64,000 nucleotides of DNA from an uncultured Alistipes sp. GTDB taxonomy: Bacteria; Bacteroidota; Bacteroidia; Bacteroidales; Rikenellaceae. The stretch is from the NCBI GenBank assembly GCA_944326035.1, contig CALVCS010000003.1, positions 329,466 through 393,465 of the forward strand. The letters are read 5' to 3'. The translations under genes were made by a program, and so were the position numbers. The notes beneath the pieces were generated by a model. It saw only the letters and a list, made by a program, of their open reading frames with translations. It was not told where the DNA came from and did not search any database. How positions within the stretch are numbered: position 1 is the first letter of the stretch; each line of letters begins with the position of its first letter. Positions 19,090-28,314 of this stretch are shown piece after piece.

Positions 19090-19878
19090 TTATCTCAATT
19101 CGTCAGGGAGGGTGCAGACGGGAATGGGTTCCATTTTATGCCGATTGGCTCGGTTGCGGGCCAAAAAGATTTCGACCACCTCCCGGTCACGTCCGCTGAG
19201 TTGGTCGGAGGTTCCTCCCCGGCTGACATATTCCATGGCTTGTTCCAGTTCGGGGTAACTGGCCCCGAGTTGATCTTCGTCGGTTCGGTCGGTGTCGAAC
19301 AGCCCGTCCGAAGGAGCCGCCTGTCGAATAGAAGCGCAGATGTCCAGCGCTTCGGCCAACTCATACACTTTGCTTTTGGTCAGATCGGCGATCGGGCTGA
19401 GATCCACCCCTCCGTCGCCATATTTGGTGAAGAAACCGACCCCGAAATCTTCGATCTTATTGCCGGTCCCGACGACCAGGGCATTACGCAGCCCGGCCAT
19501 GTAGTAGAGGGTGACCATCCGTAGCCGAGAACGGGTATTGGCCCGGGTCAGGTCCAGACGGTGGGTGTCGTCTGTTGAGGGCAACAGGTCGACCAGTTGG
19601 TCATAAGCCGGCGAGAGGTCGACGTCCAGCGAGGAGACGTTCGCATAGTTCTTTTTCAGAAAGGCAACCTGTTCTTCGGCCCGGCTGACATGGCTCGGGG
19701 CCTGGTGAATGGGGAGGGTCAGACACAAGGTGGGCAGTCCGGTTCGGGCGGCCAGTGTCGAGCTGACGGCCGAGTCGATCCCGCCGGAGATGCCGATCAC
19801 AAATCCCGTGCTGTGTGCTTCACGGGCATAATCGGTCATCCACTGAACGATGTATTCAATAACGGCTTGCGTTTTCAT
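19090..19878 (-). CDS. nadE: NH3-dependent NAD+ synthetase
   Basis: This 262-residue enzyme makes NAD+ from deamido-NAD+, ATP and ammonia. The PP-loop ATP motif is GISGGIDSAVSST at about residues 29-41. Later motifs VGTGNKIEDFGVGFFTKYGDGGVDLSPIADL-type elements are present in the middle third, matching the substrate pocket. The glutaminase domain of the long NadE form is missing, so ammonia is the nitrogen donor. A TATTTTTG -7 box (19898-19905, reverse) lies upstream but without a clear -33 element. Confidence 0.94.
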   Translation of the reverse strand: MKTQAVIEYIVQWMTDYAREAHSTGFVIGISGGIDSAVSSTLAARTGLPTLCLTLPIHQAPSHVSRAEEQVAFLKKNYANVSSLDVDLSPAYDQLVDLLPSTDDTHRLDLTRANTRSRLRMVTLYYMAGLRNALVVGTGNKIEDFGVGFFTKYGDGGVDLSPIADLTKSKVYELAEALDICASIRQAAPSDGLFDTDRTDEDQLGASYPELEQAMEYVSRGGTSDQLSGRDREVVEIFLARNRANRHKMEPIPVCTLPDELR

Positions 19879-19990
19879 TGTTGTAAAAGTTTCCGTGCAA
19901 AAATACGATAGAAATCGCGAATGTGTATGCGTAATGTGCGGTTTTTGACGAAGGAACGATTCCCTTTCAGAAAATCTTTCGTCGGAAGAT

Positions 19991-20021
19991 TTGAAGAACA
20001 GGCCGATTTTGTGTATTTTCG
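19991..20021 (+). promoter_or_regulatory. Probable promoter of the small membrane-anchored protein
   Basis: TTG at 19991-19993 and TATTTTCG at 20014-20021 are 20 nt apart; the last bases deviate slightly from the consensus. The ATG lies 31 nt downstream. Confidence 0.45.
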
Positions 20022-20052
20022 TTTTTTCAAAGAAACCTTTCAGTTTGATCTC

Positions 20053-20496
20053 ATGGAATCGAAAAAACTAAAAAAGACTTTATGGTGGAGTGTGGGCGTG
20101 ATCGTCGTAGCAGCGCTGGTGTGTGGCGGGATCTATGGATTCCGGGACCGTCAGGAAAAGAAACTGTTGCGCGATTATGCAACTTCGTTGAATATTGGTT
20201 GTCCTCGCGTGATCGGCACCGGTTTGACGCTGAATCGCGTGGTTGATATGCCGAACAATACATTGGTCTATAACGTGATTTCTGACCTGTTGAACGAGGA
20301 TGCGATTCAAAAAGATTCGTTGGTCCATGTCTCACAGTTGCGTCAGGAGGCTCGGGATAATGTCTTGGAATCCCTGAAAAAAGATCCGGAATTGCCGCGC
20401 ATTCGTCGATTGGGGATTACGTTCGTGTACGATTATAAATTTCTGGACGGTTCGCCCTTTATGCAATTTACCATCACGCCGGAGGATTATCAATAA
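20053..20496 (+). CDS. Membrane-anchored protein of unknown function
   Basis: From ATG 20053 the protein has 147 residues: a lysine-rich start (MESKKLKKTL), one membrane helix (about residues 12-28) and a soluble domain of about 115 residues. The upstream open frame to 19921 crosses the promoter and is rejected. I do not recognise the domain. It contains conserved-looking hydrophobic strands (VIGTGLTLNRVV, RIRRLGITFVYDYKF) and no cysteine in a motif. The topology is most likely a periplasmic domain on an N-terminal anchor. The neighbours give no clue. Confidence 0.65.
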   Translation: MESKKLKKTLWWSVGVIVVAALVCGGIYGFRDRQEKKLLRDYATSLNIGCPRVIGTGLTLNRVVDMPNNTLVYNVISDLLNEDAIQKDSLVHVSQLRQEARDNVLESLKKDPELPRIRRLGITFVYDYKFLDGSPFMQFTITPEDYQ

Positions 20497-20935
20497 CCTT
20501 CCTTCTGGGGGTGGATTTTTAGGGATGGACGTTGGGTAACGGGCCGTCCGGTGGTGTATGCTTCCCCGGAAATGCTGACCGTCGGGTCCGATGGAGCGTG
20601 AATGCCAAGGTCCTCTTTCACAAAGGCGATGAAGAGAGAGGGTAGAGAAAGAGGCAGATAGCCGGGCGCATAAGGGCAGTTGGACGCGCAAGCGTAGACG
20701 GTTGAAGAGGTAGCGGAGATCGCCTGCCAAGACGAGGAGGAAGAAGAATAGGGAAAAGAAGTACGGGCCGTCGAGTGTCAGGGCGTTTGAACGTGTCGTA
20801 GCCGAGGTTTTCCGCGGCAGATCGGACCGTCGATAGACGGAGCCTGATCCAGGTCTGCTGCTGTCATTGTATCTGTCATCGCATCATCTATCGCACGATG
20901 GTCGGGAATCACTCGATGATCGGGAGGAAATTTCA
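20497..20935. other. Gene-free, purine-rich stretch
   Basis: No gene is supported. From about 20620 to 20770 the forward strand is dominated by A and G (runs such as GAAGAGAGAGGG and GAGGAGGAAGAAGAA). I see no terminator or promoter with both elements. Confidence 0.5.
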
Positions 20936-22000
20936 TTGCGTAAAATCATTCATATCGATATGGACGCTTTTTATGCGTCGATCGAACAGCGAGACTGCCC
21001 GGAATTGCGGGGCCGCCCGATTGCCGTGGGGCATGAGGGGCCGCGAGGCGTCGTAGCGACGGCCAGTTACGAGGCTCGGCGGTACGGGGTGCATTCGGCG
21101 ATGTCATCGCTGCGGGCCCGACGGTTGTGTCCGGAGTTGATCTTCGTGGCTACGCGCATGGAGGTCTATAAAAGCGTCTCCCGGCAGATTCATGCCATTT
21201 TTCATGATTATACATCCTTGGTCGAACCGCTTTCGCTCGACGAGGCCTTTCTCGATGTTTCACACATGCCCTCCGCCACCTTGTTGGCCCAGGAGATCAA
21301 AGCCCGTATCCGGGAAGAGACCGGATTGACCGCCTCGGCCGGCGTGTCGGTTAATAAGATGTTGGCGAAGATCGCCTCCGATTACCGCAAACCCGATGGA
21401 TTGTTCGTGATTCCGCCGAAAGAGATCGCTGCCTTTGTGGCGGGGTTGCCGATCGAAAAGTTTTTTGGCATCGGAGAGGTGACGGCGCGCAAAATGCATC
21501 GACTCGGGATCCGTACCGGCGCGGATTTGAGGCAGTGGTCCGAACCCGATCTGGTGCGCTATTTCGGGAAACCCGGACATGCCTATTACGAGTATGCCCG
21601 AGGGTTGGATCGGCGGGAGGTTGTTCCGGATCGGATTCGTAAGTCGTTGGGGGCGGAGACGACGTTTGAAGAGGATGTGGCTGATCGCGGAGAGCTGTTG
21701 GAGAAGTTGACGGCTGTCCATCGGGAGGTGTGGCGTCGGCTCGAACAGCGTAGTTTCGTGGGCAGAACCGTGGTCTTGAAGCTGAAATACGATGATTTCC
21801 GGCAGATTACCCGTTCCCGAACCTTACCGATGCCGGTCGATGGACCGGGACCGTTGCTGGAAACGGCGATCGAGTTGCTGAATCAGGTCGATTTTGAAGG
21901 GCGTAAGGTGCGTTTGTTGGGGCTGACCGTGGCCAATGCCCTGAAACCTGCTCCTTCCGACCGACAGTTGTGTTTCGATTTCGGGGAAGAGGACGAGTAG
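20936..22000 (+). CDS. dinB: DNA polymerase IV (Y family)
   Basis: The 354-residue error-prone polymerase has the catalytic aspartate in HIDMDAFYASIEQRD at the N terminus, and the second acidic pair in SLDEAFLDVS. The thumb helix-hairpin-helix and little-finger domains follow, and the chain ends in LCFDFGEED, resembling a beta-clamp-binding peptide. I start it at TTG 20936, which is preceded by GGAGGAAA at a good distance and gives a Leu/Met-Arg-Lys-Ile-Ile start aligned with the family. The only longer start is a TTG at 20867 that adds 23 atypical residues. No SOS-box-like sequence was recognised. Confidence 0.92.
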   Translation: MRKIIHIDMDAFYASIEQRDCPELRGRPIAVGHEGPRGVVATASYEARRYGVHSAMSSLRARRLCPELIFVATRMEVYKSVSRQIHAIFHDYTSLVEPLSLDEAFLDVSHMPSATLLAQEIKARIREETGLTASAGVSVNKMLAKIASDYRKPDGLFVIPPKEIAAFVAGLPIEKFFGIGEVTARKMHRLGIRTGADLRQWSEPDLVRYFGKPGHAYYEYARGLDRREVVPDRIRKSLGAETTFEEDVADRGELLEKLTAVHREVWRRLEQRSFVGRTVVLKLKYDDFRQITRSRTLPMPVDGPGPLLETAIELLNQVDFEGRKVRLLGLTVANALKPAPSDRQLCFDFGEEDE

Positions 22001-22113
22001 CGTGCCGACGTGCCGAACGATCGGGAGATGATCCATCAGAGGGACGGGCAGAAATCGGTCGTAGAAAAGGTCATAAAGAAGAGAAGTGGATGAAAGCTCG
22101 GGGATGGGTCAAT

Positions 22114-22144
22114 AAAAAACACGCCGGATTGCGGCGTGTTTTTT
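22114..22144 (-). terminator. Bidirectional terminator between dinB and rpmA
   Basis: AAAAAACACGCC pairs with GGCGTGTTTTTT, giving T-runs on both strands between convergent genes. Confidence 0.85.
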
Positions 22145-22172
22145 ATGGTGTCGGATCGACGTTGGAGATTCC

Positions 22173-22430
22173 TTAGGAGAAAGGAATGATCGATACGTAC
22201 GATTTGTTGTTGTTTTTCTTTTTGAACGATACGGTTCCGTCTACCAAAGCGAACAGCGTGTGGTCTTTACCCATGCCCACATTTTCGCCCGGATTGTGTA
22301 CGGTGCCGCGCTGACGAACCAGAATGTTGCCGGCTTTGGCAACCTGGCCACCGAATAATTTAACTCCCAATCGTTTACTTTCGGATTCACGACCGTTCTT
22401 GGAGCTACCTACCCCTTTCTTATGTGCCAT
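22173..22430 (-). CDS. rpmA: 50S ribosomal protein L27
   Basis: This 85-residue protein has the L27 start [24 protein letters not shown], the glycine-rich core and the [13 protein letters not shown] motif. It sits near the peptidyl-transferase centre of the large subunit. The N terminus already begins with the exposed Ala-His-Lys-Lys form, so no Prp-type cleavage as in Firmicutes is needed. It follows rplU by 12 nt. Confidence 0.98.
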   Translation of the reverse strand: MAHKKGVGSSKNGRESESKRLGVKLFGGQVAKAGNILVRQRGTVHNPGENVGMGKDHTLFALVDGTVSFKKKNNNKSYVSIIPFS

Positions 22431-22442
22431 GTTGTTCTGTTT

Positions 22443-22757
22443 TTAAGCGTTAGCAATTTCGTCAATCAGGATCTGGGTCAGATACTGGCGGTGGCCGTTC
22501 TTAACCTGGTATCCTTTTCTGCGTCTCTTCTTGAAGACGATCACTTTGTCGTCTTTCAAATGGCGAAGAATCGTTGCTTTTACACTGGCCCCTTCTACTA
22601 CAGGTGAGCCAACATTAACCTGACCGTCGTTGTCTGTCAGCAGGACTTTGTCGAAACTCAGCGAGGAACCTTCTTCCCCAGCGAGACGGTGAACATAGAG
22701 TTTCCGACCTTTTTCAACTTTGAATTGTTGACCTGCAATTTCTACGATTGCGTACAT
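22443..22757 (-). CDS. rplU: 50S ribosomal protein L21
   Basis: This 104-residue protein starts [17 protein letters not shown] and carries the C-terminal [15 protein letters not shown] motif of L21, which binds 23S rRNA. It leads the rplU-rpmA operon from a promoter just upstream. The leader is short (about 30 nt), so no long autoregulatory structure of the type seen in Bacillus is evident. Confidence 0.98.
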   Translation of the reverse strand: MYAIVEIAGQQFKVEKGRKLYVHRLAGEEGSSLSFDKVLLTDNDGQVNVGSPVVEGASVKATILRHLKDDKVIVFKKRRRKGYQVKNGHRQYLTQILIDEIANA

Positions 22758-22788
22758 TCAGAAATGTTTGATTACACAAATTGGACTG

Positions 22789-22818
22789 CAAAGATAGCGA
22801 TCTTTTTAATTAAAACAA
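22789..22818 (-). promoter_or_regulatory. Promoter of rplU-rpmA
   Basis: On the reverse strand TTG (22816-22818) and TATCTTTG (22789-22796) are 19 nt apart, an excellent consensus match. Confidence 0.7.
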
Positions 22819-23138
22819 ATTCTCGCCGGGCTTTTTTTGCTTCAGGACAGAAAGTTCGGGCGGGGGATAGGGTATGCCTCGACTCCGGCGTGTTTTTTGT
22901 GCGGGGAGTGATCGGAAGGGTGATTTTTGTGGACTTTAGGGCGGTGTGGAGGCTTTCCGGCCAGGGATTCTTTCCGTTTTTCGGAATAAAATCGTAACTT
23001 AGACCGGCTTTTAGGGGTATGTATCGAATGATTCCCCGACCTGAACATCCCTGCGGTGACGGCGAGGTGGGAAGGTGGAAAAGGTCGCTGAATGGCGGGG
23101 ATTCCCGCGTAACGCGTAAAGTAAAATAGCTGTAGACA
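22819..23138. other. Intergenic stretch without recognised features
   Basis: The 320 nt between the rplU promoter and the DUF4286-like gene hold no supported gene, RNA or strong hairpin. A promoter for the following gene pair must lie here, but I cannot point to a good -33/-7 match. Confidence 0.4.
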
Positions 23139-23447
23139 ATGTATATTCTGGTTACTTCTTTTATCGTTCATCACCGCGCGCATGACGCCTGGCTCGAATC
23201 GTTGCAGAGAGATTATCTTCCGGTTTTGCGGGAGAGGGGATACGATCAGTTGACTTTGACACGTTTGATAGCGGATCGCCCGGTCGAGGAGTTCACCTAT
23301 TCGTTACAGGTGGTCGTTCAGGATCTGGTGGCCTATCGCGAGGTGAGCGAACAGCTGATGTCGGCCTATGGCGAGCAGTTGCAGCAGCGTTTCGGGGAAG
23401 ATGTCTTGTTCTGCACCTCGCTGCTTAAACGGGTGGAATTAAAATGA
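23139..23447 (+). CDS. DUF4286-family small protein
   Basis: The 102-residue soluble protein resembles the DUF4286 family, short Bacteroidota proteins of about 100 residues with a ferredoxin-like fold. It begins with a strand (MYILVTSFIVHH), then a helix around HDAWLESLQRDYLPVL, matching the family's conserved W and P spacing. No catalytic motif is visible and the function is unknown. Its stop overlaps the start of the downstream glycosidase gene by 4 nt (ATGA), so the two are translationally coupled. Confidence 0.7.
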   Translation: MYILVTSFIVHHRAHDAWLESLQRDYLPVLRERGYDQLTLTRLIADRPVEEFTYSLQVVVQDLVAYREVSEQLMSAYGEQLQQRFGEDVLFCTSLLKRVELK

Positions 23448-25012
23448 AACGAACTATGATACGACGAGTTGGACTTTTGTTGAGTGTGATGATGCTGGGG
23501 GCGCTGGAACTCTTCGGCGCCGAATATGCCTCCAAAATCGATGTGCTGAAAGGCGAACGTTGGTGGGGCGTGTTTGTCGTGGGCGGACGTACGATGCCGT
23601 TCGATAAACCGTTCCCGAAAATCAACCTGGCGGAGTGGAGTGAAGGACAGACGACTCCGTTTCTGGTCTCCAGTCGGGGACGTTATATCTGGAGTGAGGA
23701 GCCGTTTACGATCGAATATACCGGTGAAAGTTTTTTGATCACCTCTCCGTTGGAAGAGGTTAAGGCCGTCACGGGCGGACGAACCCTGCGGGAGGCCTAT
23801 CTGGTCTGCTGTCACAAGAACTTCCCGCCCAGCGGGGAAACCCCGTCGCTCGATCTCTTTACCCGTCCGGTGTATGATACCCGGCAGGAGTTGGGGTTCG
23901 CACCGACGGCCGAGGGCCTGCGGAATTATGCCGATCGGCTCTTGGAAATGGGTTATCCGACCGGAACGATGGTTTTGGGGGCCGGATGGCAGCGTTCGGT
24001 GGGCTGGTTTCAACCCAATCCGGATCTGTTGGGCGATTTCGGTGCGTTGATCGGCGACCTGCATGCGAAGGGCTTTAAGGTGATGTTGACCGTGACGCCG
24101 TTTGTTAGTGGGGATGGCCCTGTTGCCCGACACTATAAAGGAAGTGAGCTGTTGTTGCACATGCCGGATGGTCGGTTGGCTATGGCCGAATGGGCCGGCG
24201 GATATAGCGCCATGTTCGATCTGACCCAGGAACAGACACCTGCGCTGTTGCGGGGATGGCTCGATTCGCTGTGCACGCAATATGGGGTGGATGGTTATGT
24301 GTTCGATTGCCAGGATGGTGTCTCGCAGATGTGTTATGCCTCCAGCGGAACGCAGGATTACCTGGAACGGTGGACCGAACTGGGCGAAGGGTTTGCCTAT
24401 TGCCAATATACGATTAGCCGGAGTCGAGGCTTCGAACCCTATATTCACTGCCTGTCGCTCAATGTGCCGCTCGATAGCGATATCCTGAAAAATGCCTGTG
24501 CCGAAATGATCAATGCGAATCTGTTGGGGTATCCCTATACGATTTTGTTGCCCAATATGGATTCACTGGCGGGGCTCGATCTGCAAGATTATACGTTGTT
24601 GTTACGGTCGGTGCAGTTGTCGTCGATTCTGCCGGTGATGCACATTCAGGTGGCTCCTTGGAAAATCCAGGAGGAATCGATTGCCAAAGCCTTGAAATGG
24701 ATGGCCAATCACCGGGTGGAAATGTCGGAGTATTACGCTTCGATGATCCAGGAATCGGCCCGCACGGCGGAACCGATCTTGAGACACATGGAGTATGAGT
24801 TTCCGCGTAATGGCTTTATCGATTGTGACGACCAGTTTATGCTGGGATCCAAATACTTGATCGTTCCGTTGCTGGATAAGAACAATACGCGGACGGTACG
24901 TTTGCCGCGGGGGATTTGGATCGACCGGGAAGGAAAACGTTATCGGGGACCGTTGGTGACCACCGTCACCTCGCCGGATGGCTATCCGTTGGTATTCCAT
25001 TCGGGGAAATAG
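23444..25012 (+). CDS. Exported glycoside hydrolase family 31-like enzyme
   Basis: The 522-residue protein has a signal peptide (hydrophobic residues 8-24) and then a (beta/alpha)8 barrel of the GH31/clan-D kind. Recognisable are MGYPTGTMVLGAGWQRS and LHAKGFKVMLTVTPFVSGDGP on barrel strands, and VDGYVFDCQDGVSQM at the position where GH31 enzymes have their nucleophile aspartate. The C-terminal part includes GSKYLIVPLLDKNNTR, typical of the family's distal beta domain. GH31 enzymes act on alpha-glucosides, xylosides or sulfoquinovosides; the specificity here is unknown. The N-terminal beta-sandwich is short. It overlaps the preceding gene by 4 nt. Confidence 0.8.
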   Translation: MKRTMIRRVGLLLSVMMLGALELFGAEYASKIDVLKGERWWGVFVVGGRTMPFDKPFPKINLAEWSEGQTTPFLVSSRGRYIWSEEPFTIEYTGESFLITSPLEEVKAVTGGRTLREAYLVCCHKNFPPSGETPSLDLFTRPVYDTRQELGFAPTAEGLRNYADRLLEMGYPTGTMVLGAGWQRSVGWFQPNPDLLGDFGALIGDLHAKGFKVMLTVTPFVSGDGPVARHYKGSELLLHMPDGRLAMAEWAGGYSAMFDLTQEQTPALLRGWLDSLCTQYGVDGYVFDCQDGVSQMCYASSGTQDYLERWTELGEGFAYCQYTISRSRGFEPYIHCLSLNVPLDSDILKNACAEMINANLLGYPYTILLPNMDSLAGLDLQDYTLLLRSVQLSSILPVMHIQVAPWKIQEESIAKALKWMANHRVEMSEYYASMIQESARTAEPILRHMEYEFPRNGFIDCDDQFMLGSKYLIVPLLDKNNTRTVRLPRGIWIDREGKRYRGPLVTTVTSPDGYPLVFHSGK

Positions 25013-25267
25013 CCGGTTTTTTCTCTAAAGGCCTTTGGCCCGGGGTGGAGAAGAGGCTGATCGTGCACGGGATGACGGACTGGCCGGCTCAATGAATGGG
25101 AACTGGGGCCCCGCGGAAATAGGACGGCGGAAACGGAGCGTGTTCAGGTTCGGCGGAGATGTCAGGTCTACGTGGAATACGTGGCCTATGTGGAACGATA
25201 GGGGGAGAAAGAGCGTTGATAACCTAAAATAAATATAGGTAGAAAAAAGACTCCTGCAAATGTTTAC

Positions 25268-25275
25268 TATCTTTG
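25268..25275 (+). promoter_or_regulatory. -7 box upstream of mgsA
   Basis: TATCTTTG lies 28 nt ahead of the mgsA start. No TTG sits at the expected distance upstream, so only half of the promoter signature is visible. Confidence 0.4.
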
Positions 25276-25303
25276 CGGAGATTAATGATTTGAAAGGAAA
25301 TTT

Positions 25304-25774
25304 ATGGACAAGAAGAAAAGAGTGGCTTTGGTAGCGCACGACAACATGAAGCGCGACTTGGCCGAGTGGGTGGATTGGAACTGGGAAAAGCTGTTGCAAC
25401 ATCACCTGATCTGTACAGGGACAACCGGTAAAATGGTGGCCCGTACGTTGATGGATCGTCGCGGAAACGATCAGGGTCGTTTTGATATTACAATGCTGAA
25501 ATCGGGACCACTGGGGGGAGATCAGCAACTGGGCGCCATGATTGCCGAGGGGGGAATCGAAGCGCTGATTTTTTTCTGGGACCCGATGCAGGCCCAACCG
25601 CATGACGTGGACGTAAAAGCGCTGTTGCGTCTGGCTACGCTGTATAATGTGCCAACGGCGATCAATCGTTCATCGGCGGATTTTTTGATCTCGTCGCCTC
25701 TGTTTGAAGAGGATTATAAGCCAGTGGTCAAGGATTACCGCAGTTACATCGAACGGACGCTCAAAAACGATTAG
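25304..25774 (+). CDS. mgsA: Methylglyoxal synthase
   Basis: This 156-residue enzyme turns dihydroxyacetone phosphate into methylglyoxal and phosphate, a bypass of lower glycolysis. It has the family start KKRVALVAHDNMKRDL, the phosphate-binding ICTGTTGKM, and SGPLGGDQQLGAMIAEG with the catalytic aspartate region, followed by FFWDPMQAQPHDVDVKAL. Length is normal. It is transcribed alone and ends at a terminator. Confidence 0.96.
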   Translation: MDKKKRVALVAHDNMKRDLAEWVDWNWEKLLQHHLICTGTTGKMVARTLMDRRGNDQGRFDITMLKSGPLGGDQQLGAMIAEGGIEALIFFWDPMQAQPHDVDVKALLRLATLYNVPTAINRSSADFLISSPLFEEDYKPVVKDYRSYIERTLKND

Positions 25775-25839
25775 AGCGACGATGAATGACCCCGGGGCAA
25801 CGATGACGATCGTGGCCCCGACCGAAAATGCCTGAGTGA

Positions 25840-25874
25840 AACGACATCCCCATCGGGGTGGTCGTTATTTTTTT
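25840..25874 (+). terminator. Terminator after mgsA
   Basis: AACGAC and GTCGTT flank an inner CCCC/GGGG stem, followed by ATTTTTTT. Up to position 26100 the remaining sequence is purine-rich with no supported gene. Confidence 0.75.
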
Positions 25875-26100
25875 GCCTGTATGGAAGGGGTGGATGGCTT
25901 TGTGTGCCGGAAGGGAAGATGGGTTCGGTACGTAGGAAAGGAGAGATAGGTTTGGCAGGCCGAGAAGGAAATGAGGTGGCGCTCCGGGAGGTGAGGATGA
26001 TTCAGTATGCCGGAACAGCATCTCTCGGTGGGGAGAAAGGGAGACGGGAGCGTCAGAGAACGGCCTTTGAGGTGGAACGGATCTTCGAAAAGAGTCGAAT

Positions 26101-27522
26101 TTACGGGCGAGAGGTGCGGCGCGACAGCATCGAAGTTCGGCGATTGGGGGCCGGATCCGGAACGTTCGTAGGTGCAGGAACAATCAGAGGGGTGCCGTAA
26201 GAGAGGGTATCTACAACGGGCATGGCGGTGGTGTCCATGTCGAAGAGATCCCGCCGGGGCCACGATTTGACCTTGTCGAGGGCCTGCCGGATCATGTTCT
26301 CGATTTTGCGCGGGAAGCGGGAGCCCGACCATGAACTGGTATTCGTGATGAAGACCCAGGTATAGCCGTTATGTTGTCGTTTGAGCATGACACTCGACCC
26401 GGCCAGGGAACCGGTACGTGTCCAGTCGTTTCCTTTGGTGGTGCGCATCCATCCGATCGGGAAGCGATTTTCATCCTTTTCGGTCATGATATCGATGGAG
26501 GCGGGGGTCAGGATATCGGGTCGGCTGTCTTGATCGTCGATGGCGGTAATGAAGCGCATCAGCTCGGTCGGCGAGGCCACCCATCCTCCGGCTCCGCTAA
26601 GCACCTGCAGATCGCATCCTCCGTAACTTTTGGGAACCAACGCTCCGCCGCCTAAGGCCGATTCGGTCGGTTCGGCATCGGAAGGTTCGTAATAGTGCAC
26701 CTCATTGGGAAAACGTTTGGTCGAGTCGGAGTAGCCGATGTGCATATCCATACACCCGATCGGGTGGAGAATACTGTCCTGCATATAGGTTTCGTAGGGC
26801 AGTCCGCTGACCTTTTCGATCACCTTCGTGAGAACGACATACCCCAGATTGGAGTAGATGTTGCTGCTGCCCGGTTCATACCGCAGTCGGGAAATGGAGG
26901 CATACTGCACCAGGTCGTCCAACGTCAACGGCAGGCTTTTGCCCAGCTGACGGGCGACATTCGGCATACAAAACAGCGGATCGCCAGCCCGGTTCGAAAA
27001 TCCGCCCTGATGACGCAGCAGGTGTTCGACCGTGATTTTCAATAGGCGTTTATCTCGAATCTGCAGGAAGAGGCTGTCGTTGAGGATGCCGTCCGGTCCG
27101 AAAACATGGTCTTGGAGCGAGAGACGTCCCGATTCGCAGAGTTTCATGATGCCGGTTGCGGTGATGAGTTTCGACAACGAGGCGATGCGGAGAATATGAT
27201 GTACCTCCATGGGCTCGCCGGTCTCCCGATTGGCTTTGCCGAACCCTTTGCTGTACAAGAGATGGCCGTTTTTCATGATGGCCAGCGAGGCGCCTTCGAT
27301 CTCCCATTGCGCCATAAAACGTTCGATGGAGCTCTCCATGCGGCGCGTCTCTTCCAGGTCCGAATCGGTGTTGTTGAGAATCAGGTGCAGGCCTTGCGGC
27401 AAGAGCGCTTCGGGGCTCTCCTCTTCCGAAGGCAGGTAGCGTAGGTAATGGATGCGGCAACAGGTGATGACGCACAACGACAGGGCTAATAGAATCAGAA
27501 TCCGTTTATAGACAGCACGCAT
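26101..27522 (-). CDS. Serine hydrolase of the beta-lactamase/class C family
   Basis: The 473-residue protein has an N-terminal hydrophobic segment (about residues 8-24) ending in CC, which may be a lipoprotein signal or a membrane anchor. The catalytic domain shows the SxxK nucleophile in RIASLSKLIT, the YxN motif in YSNLGYVVL, and a WTRTGSLAGS stretch in place of the KTG triad. Relatives are D-aminopeptidases, esterases and penicillin-binding proteins of the AmpH type, so peptidoglycan or peptide hydrolysis is possible but not shown. It follows an orphan resB gene by 31 nt in the same orientation. Confidence 0.85.
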   Translation of the reverse strand: MRAVYKRILILLALSLCVITCCRIHYLRYLPSEEESPEALLPQGLHLILNNTDSDLEETRRMESSIERFMAQWEIEGASLAIMKNGHLLYSKGFGKANRETGEPMEVHHILRIASLSKLITATGIMKLCESGRLSLQDHVFGPDGILNDSLFLQIRDKRLLKITVEHLLRHQGGFSNRAGDPLFCMPNVARQLGKSLPLTLDDLVQYASISRLRYEPGSSNIYSNLGYVVLTKVIEKVSGLPYETYMQDSILHPIGCMDMHIGYSDSTKRFPNEVHYYEPSDAEPTESALGGGALVPKSYGGCDLQVLSGAGGWVASPTELMRFITAIDDQDSRPDILTPASIDIMTEKDENRFPIGWMRTTKGNDWTRTGSLAGSSVMLKRQHNGYTWVFITNTSSWSGSRFPRKIENMIRQALDKVKSWPRRDLFDMDTTAMPVVDTLSYGTPLIVPAPTNVPDPAPNRRTSMLSRRTSRP

Positions 27523-27553
27523 AATCTCTCGCTTAGGGGTTCGGCAGGTTCGT

Positions 27554-28291
27554 TCAGGTGGACTGAGCGGTTGGTTGGGCGTCCAGTTGAGCGAACAGCT
27601 GCCGGAATCGGGATCCTTTTTGTCCCAAGGCGATCACCAGTCCGGCGATGACCATAAAATAACCGGTATAGGTAACCGGAGTCCCGATCGGATCGTAGTT
27701 GACACTGAGGATGGTTCCTCGTTCATCCGGGTCGTAAGAAGCCTGATAGAGTCGGAAACCGTTGATGCGCGCGATATGGTTCATGAAAATGCGCACATCG
27801 CGTTGACCTTGCGGAGTCTGAATCGTTACCTCGCTTTCGTACGACGAGGGCGTCAAGGATCCCGGGTAGCGTTTCAGTTGAAAATCCCGGAGGGTGACCT
27901 GGAAAGGAAGGGTTCGGCGGTCGGTATGGGAGATTTTCAGTTGATTGGAGGTTTCGCCTTCCCTCAGATGCAAGGTTCCTTCGTATCCCCAGAGGTGGGT
28001 GATGGCGGCTCCCAACAGGATGAGGAGAAATCCTCCATGCAGGAGCAGGGTTCCCCATCGATGACGTTTCCTGAGCTGCAAACGTTGTGCGAGCCACCAG
28101 AAATTGAGCCCCATGGCCCCATAGAGTAGGTACATCCACCAGGCATGATAGATGGCGCTACGGGCGGCCTCCGTTCCGAGAGCGGCTTCGATAAAGGTTG
28201 CGGCAGCCAGGGTGGTCGCATACAGGGCCAGTAAAAGGGCGGTGGCGGACCAACTCGATAAGGCGTCTCGAATTTCGTGCAGGGTCTTCAT
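27554..28291 (-). CDS. Orphan ResB-like cytochrome c biogenesis membrane protein
   Basis: The 245-residue protein has three N-terminal membrane helices, a periplasmic domain and one C-terminal helix. It matches the N-terminal half of the fused CcsBA protein at 50244-52628 in layout and motifs: HLREGETSNQLK against HLREGETSQQFQ, and SVNYDPIGTPVTYTGYF against SVNYDPYGTPVTYAGYL. ResB partners CcsA to deliver haem for c-type cytochrome assembly, yet no ccsA lies beside it. Start: ATG 28291 rather than the TTG at 28309, which lies inside a TATCTTTG -7 box (28307-28314). Confidence 0.82.
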   Translation of the reverse strand: MKTLHEIRDALSSWSATALLLALYATTLAAATFIEAALGTEAARSAIYHAWWMYLLYGAMGLNFWWLAQRLQLRKRHRWGTLLLHGGFLLILLGAAITHLWGYEGTLHLREGETSNQLKISHTDRRTLPFQVTLRDFQLKRYPGSLTPSSYESEVTIQTPQGQRDVRIFMNHIARINGFRLYQASYDPDERGTILSVNYDPIGTPVTYTGYFMVIAGLVIALGQKGSRFRQLFAQLDAQPTAQST

Positions 28292-28314
28292 AGATTTCGA
28301 TCCTTGCAAAGATA

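Noticed and set aside
19921..20052. Upstream extension of the small membrane protein's frame (44 extra residues)
   Set aside because: It runs through the promoter at 19991-20021, and ATG 20053 starts a clean Lys-rich plus membrane-helix N terminus.
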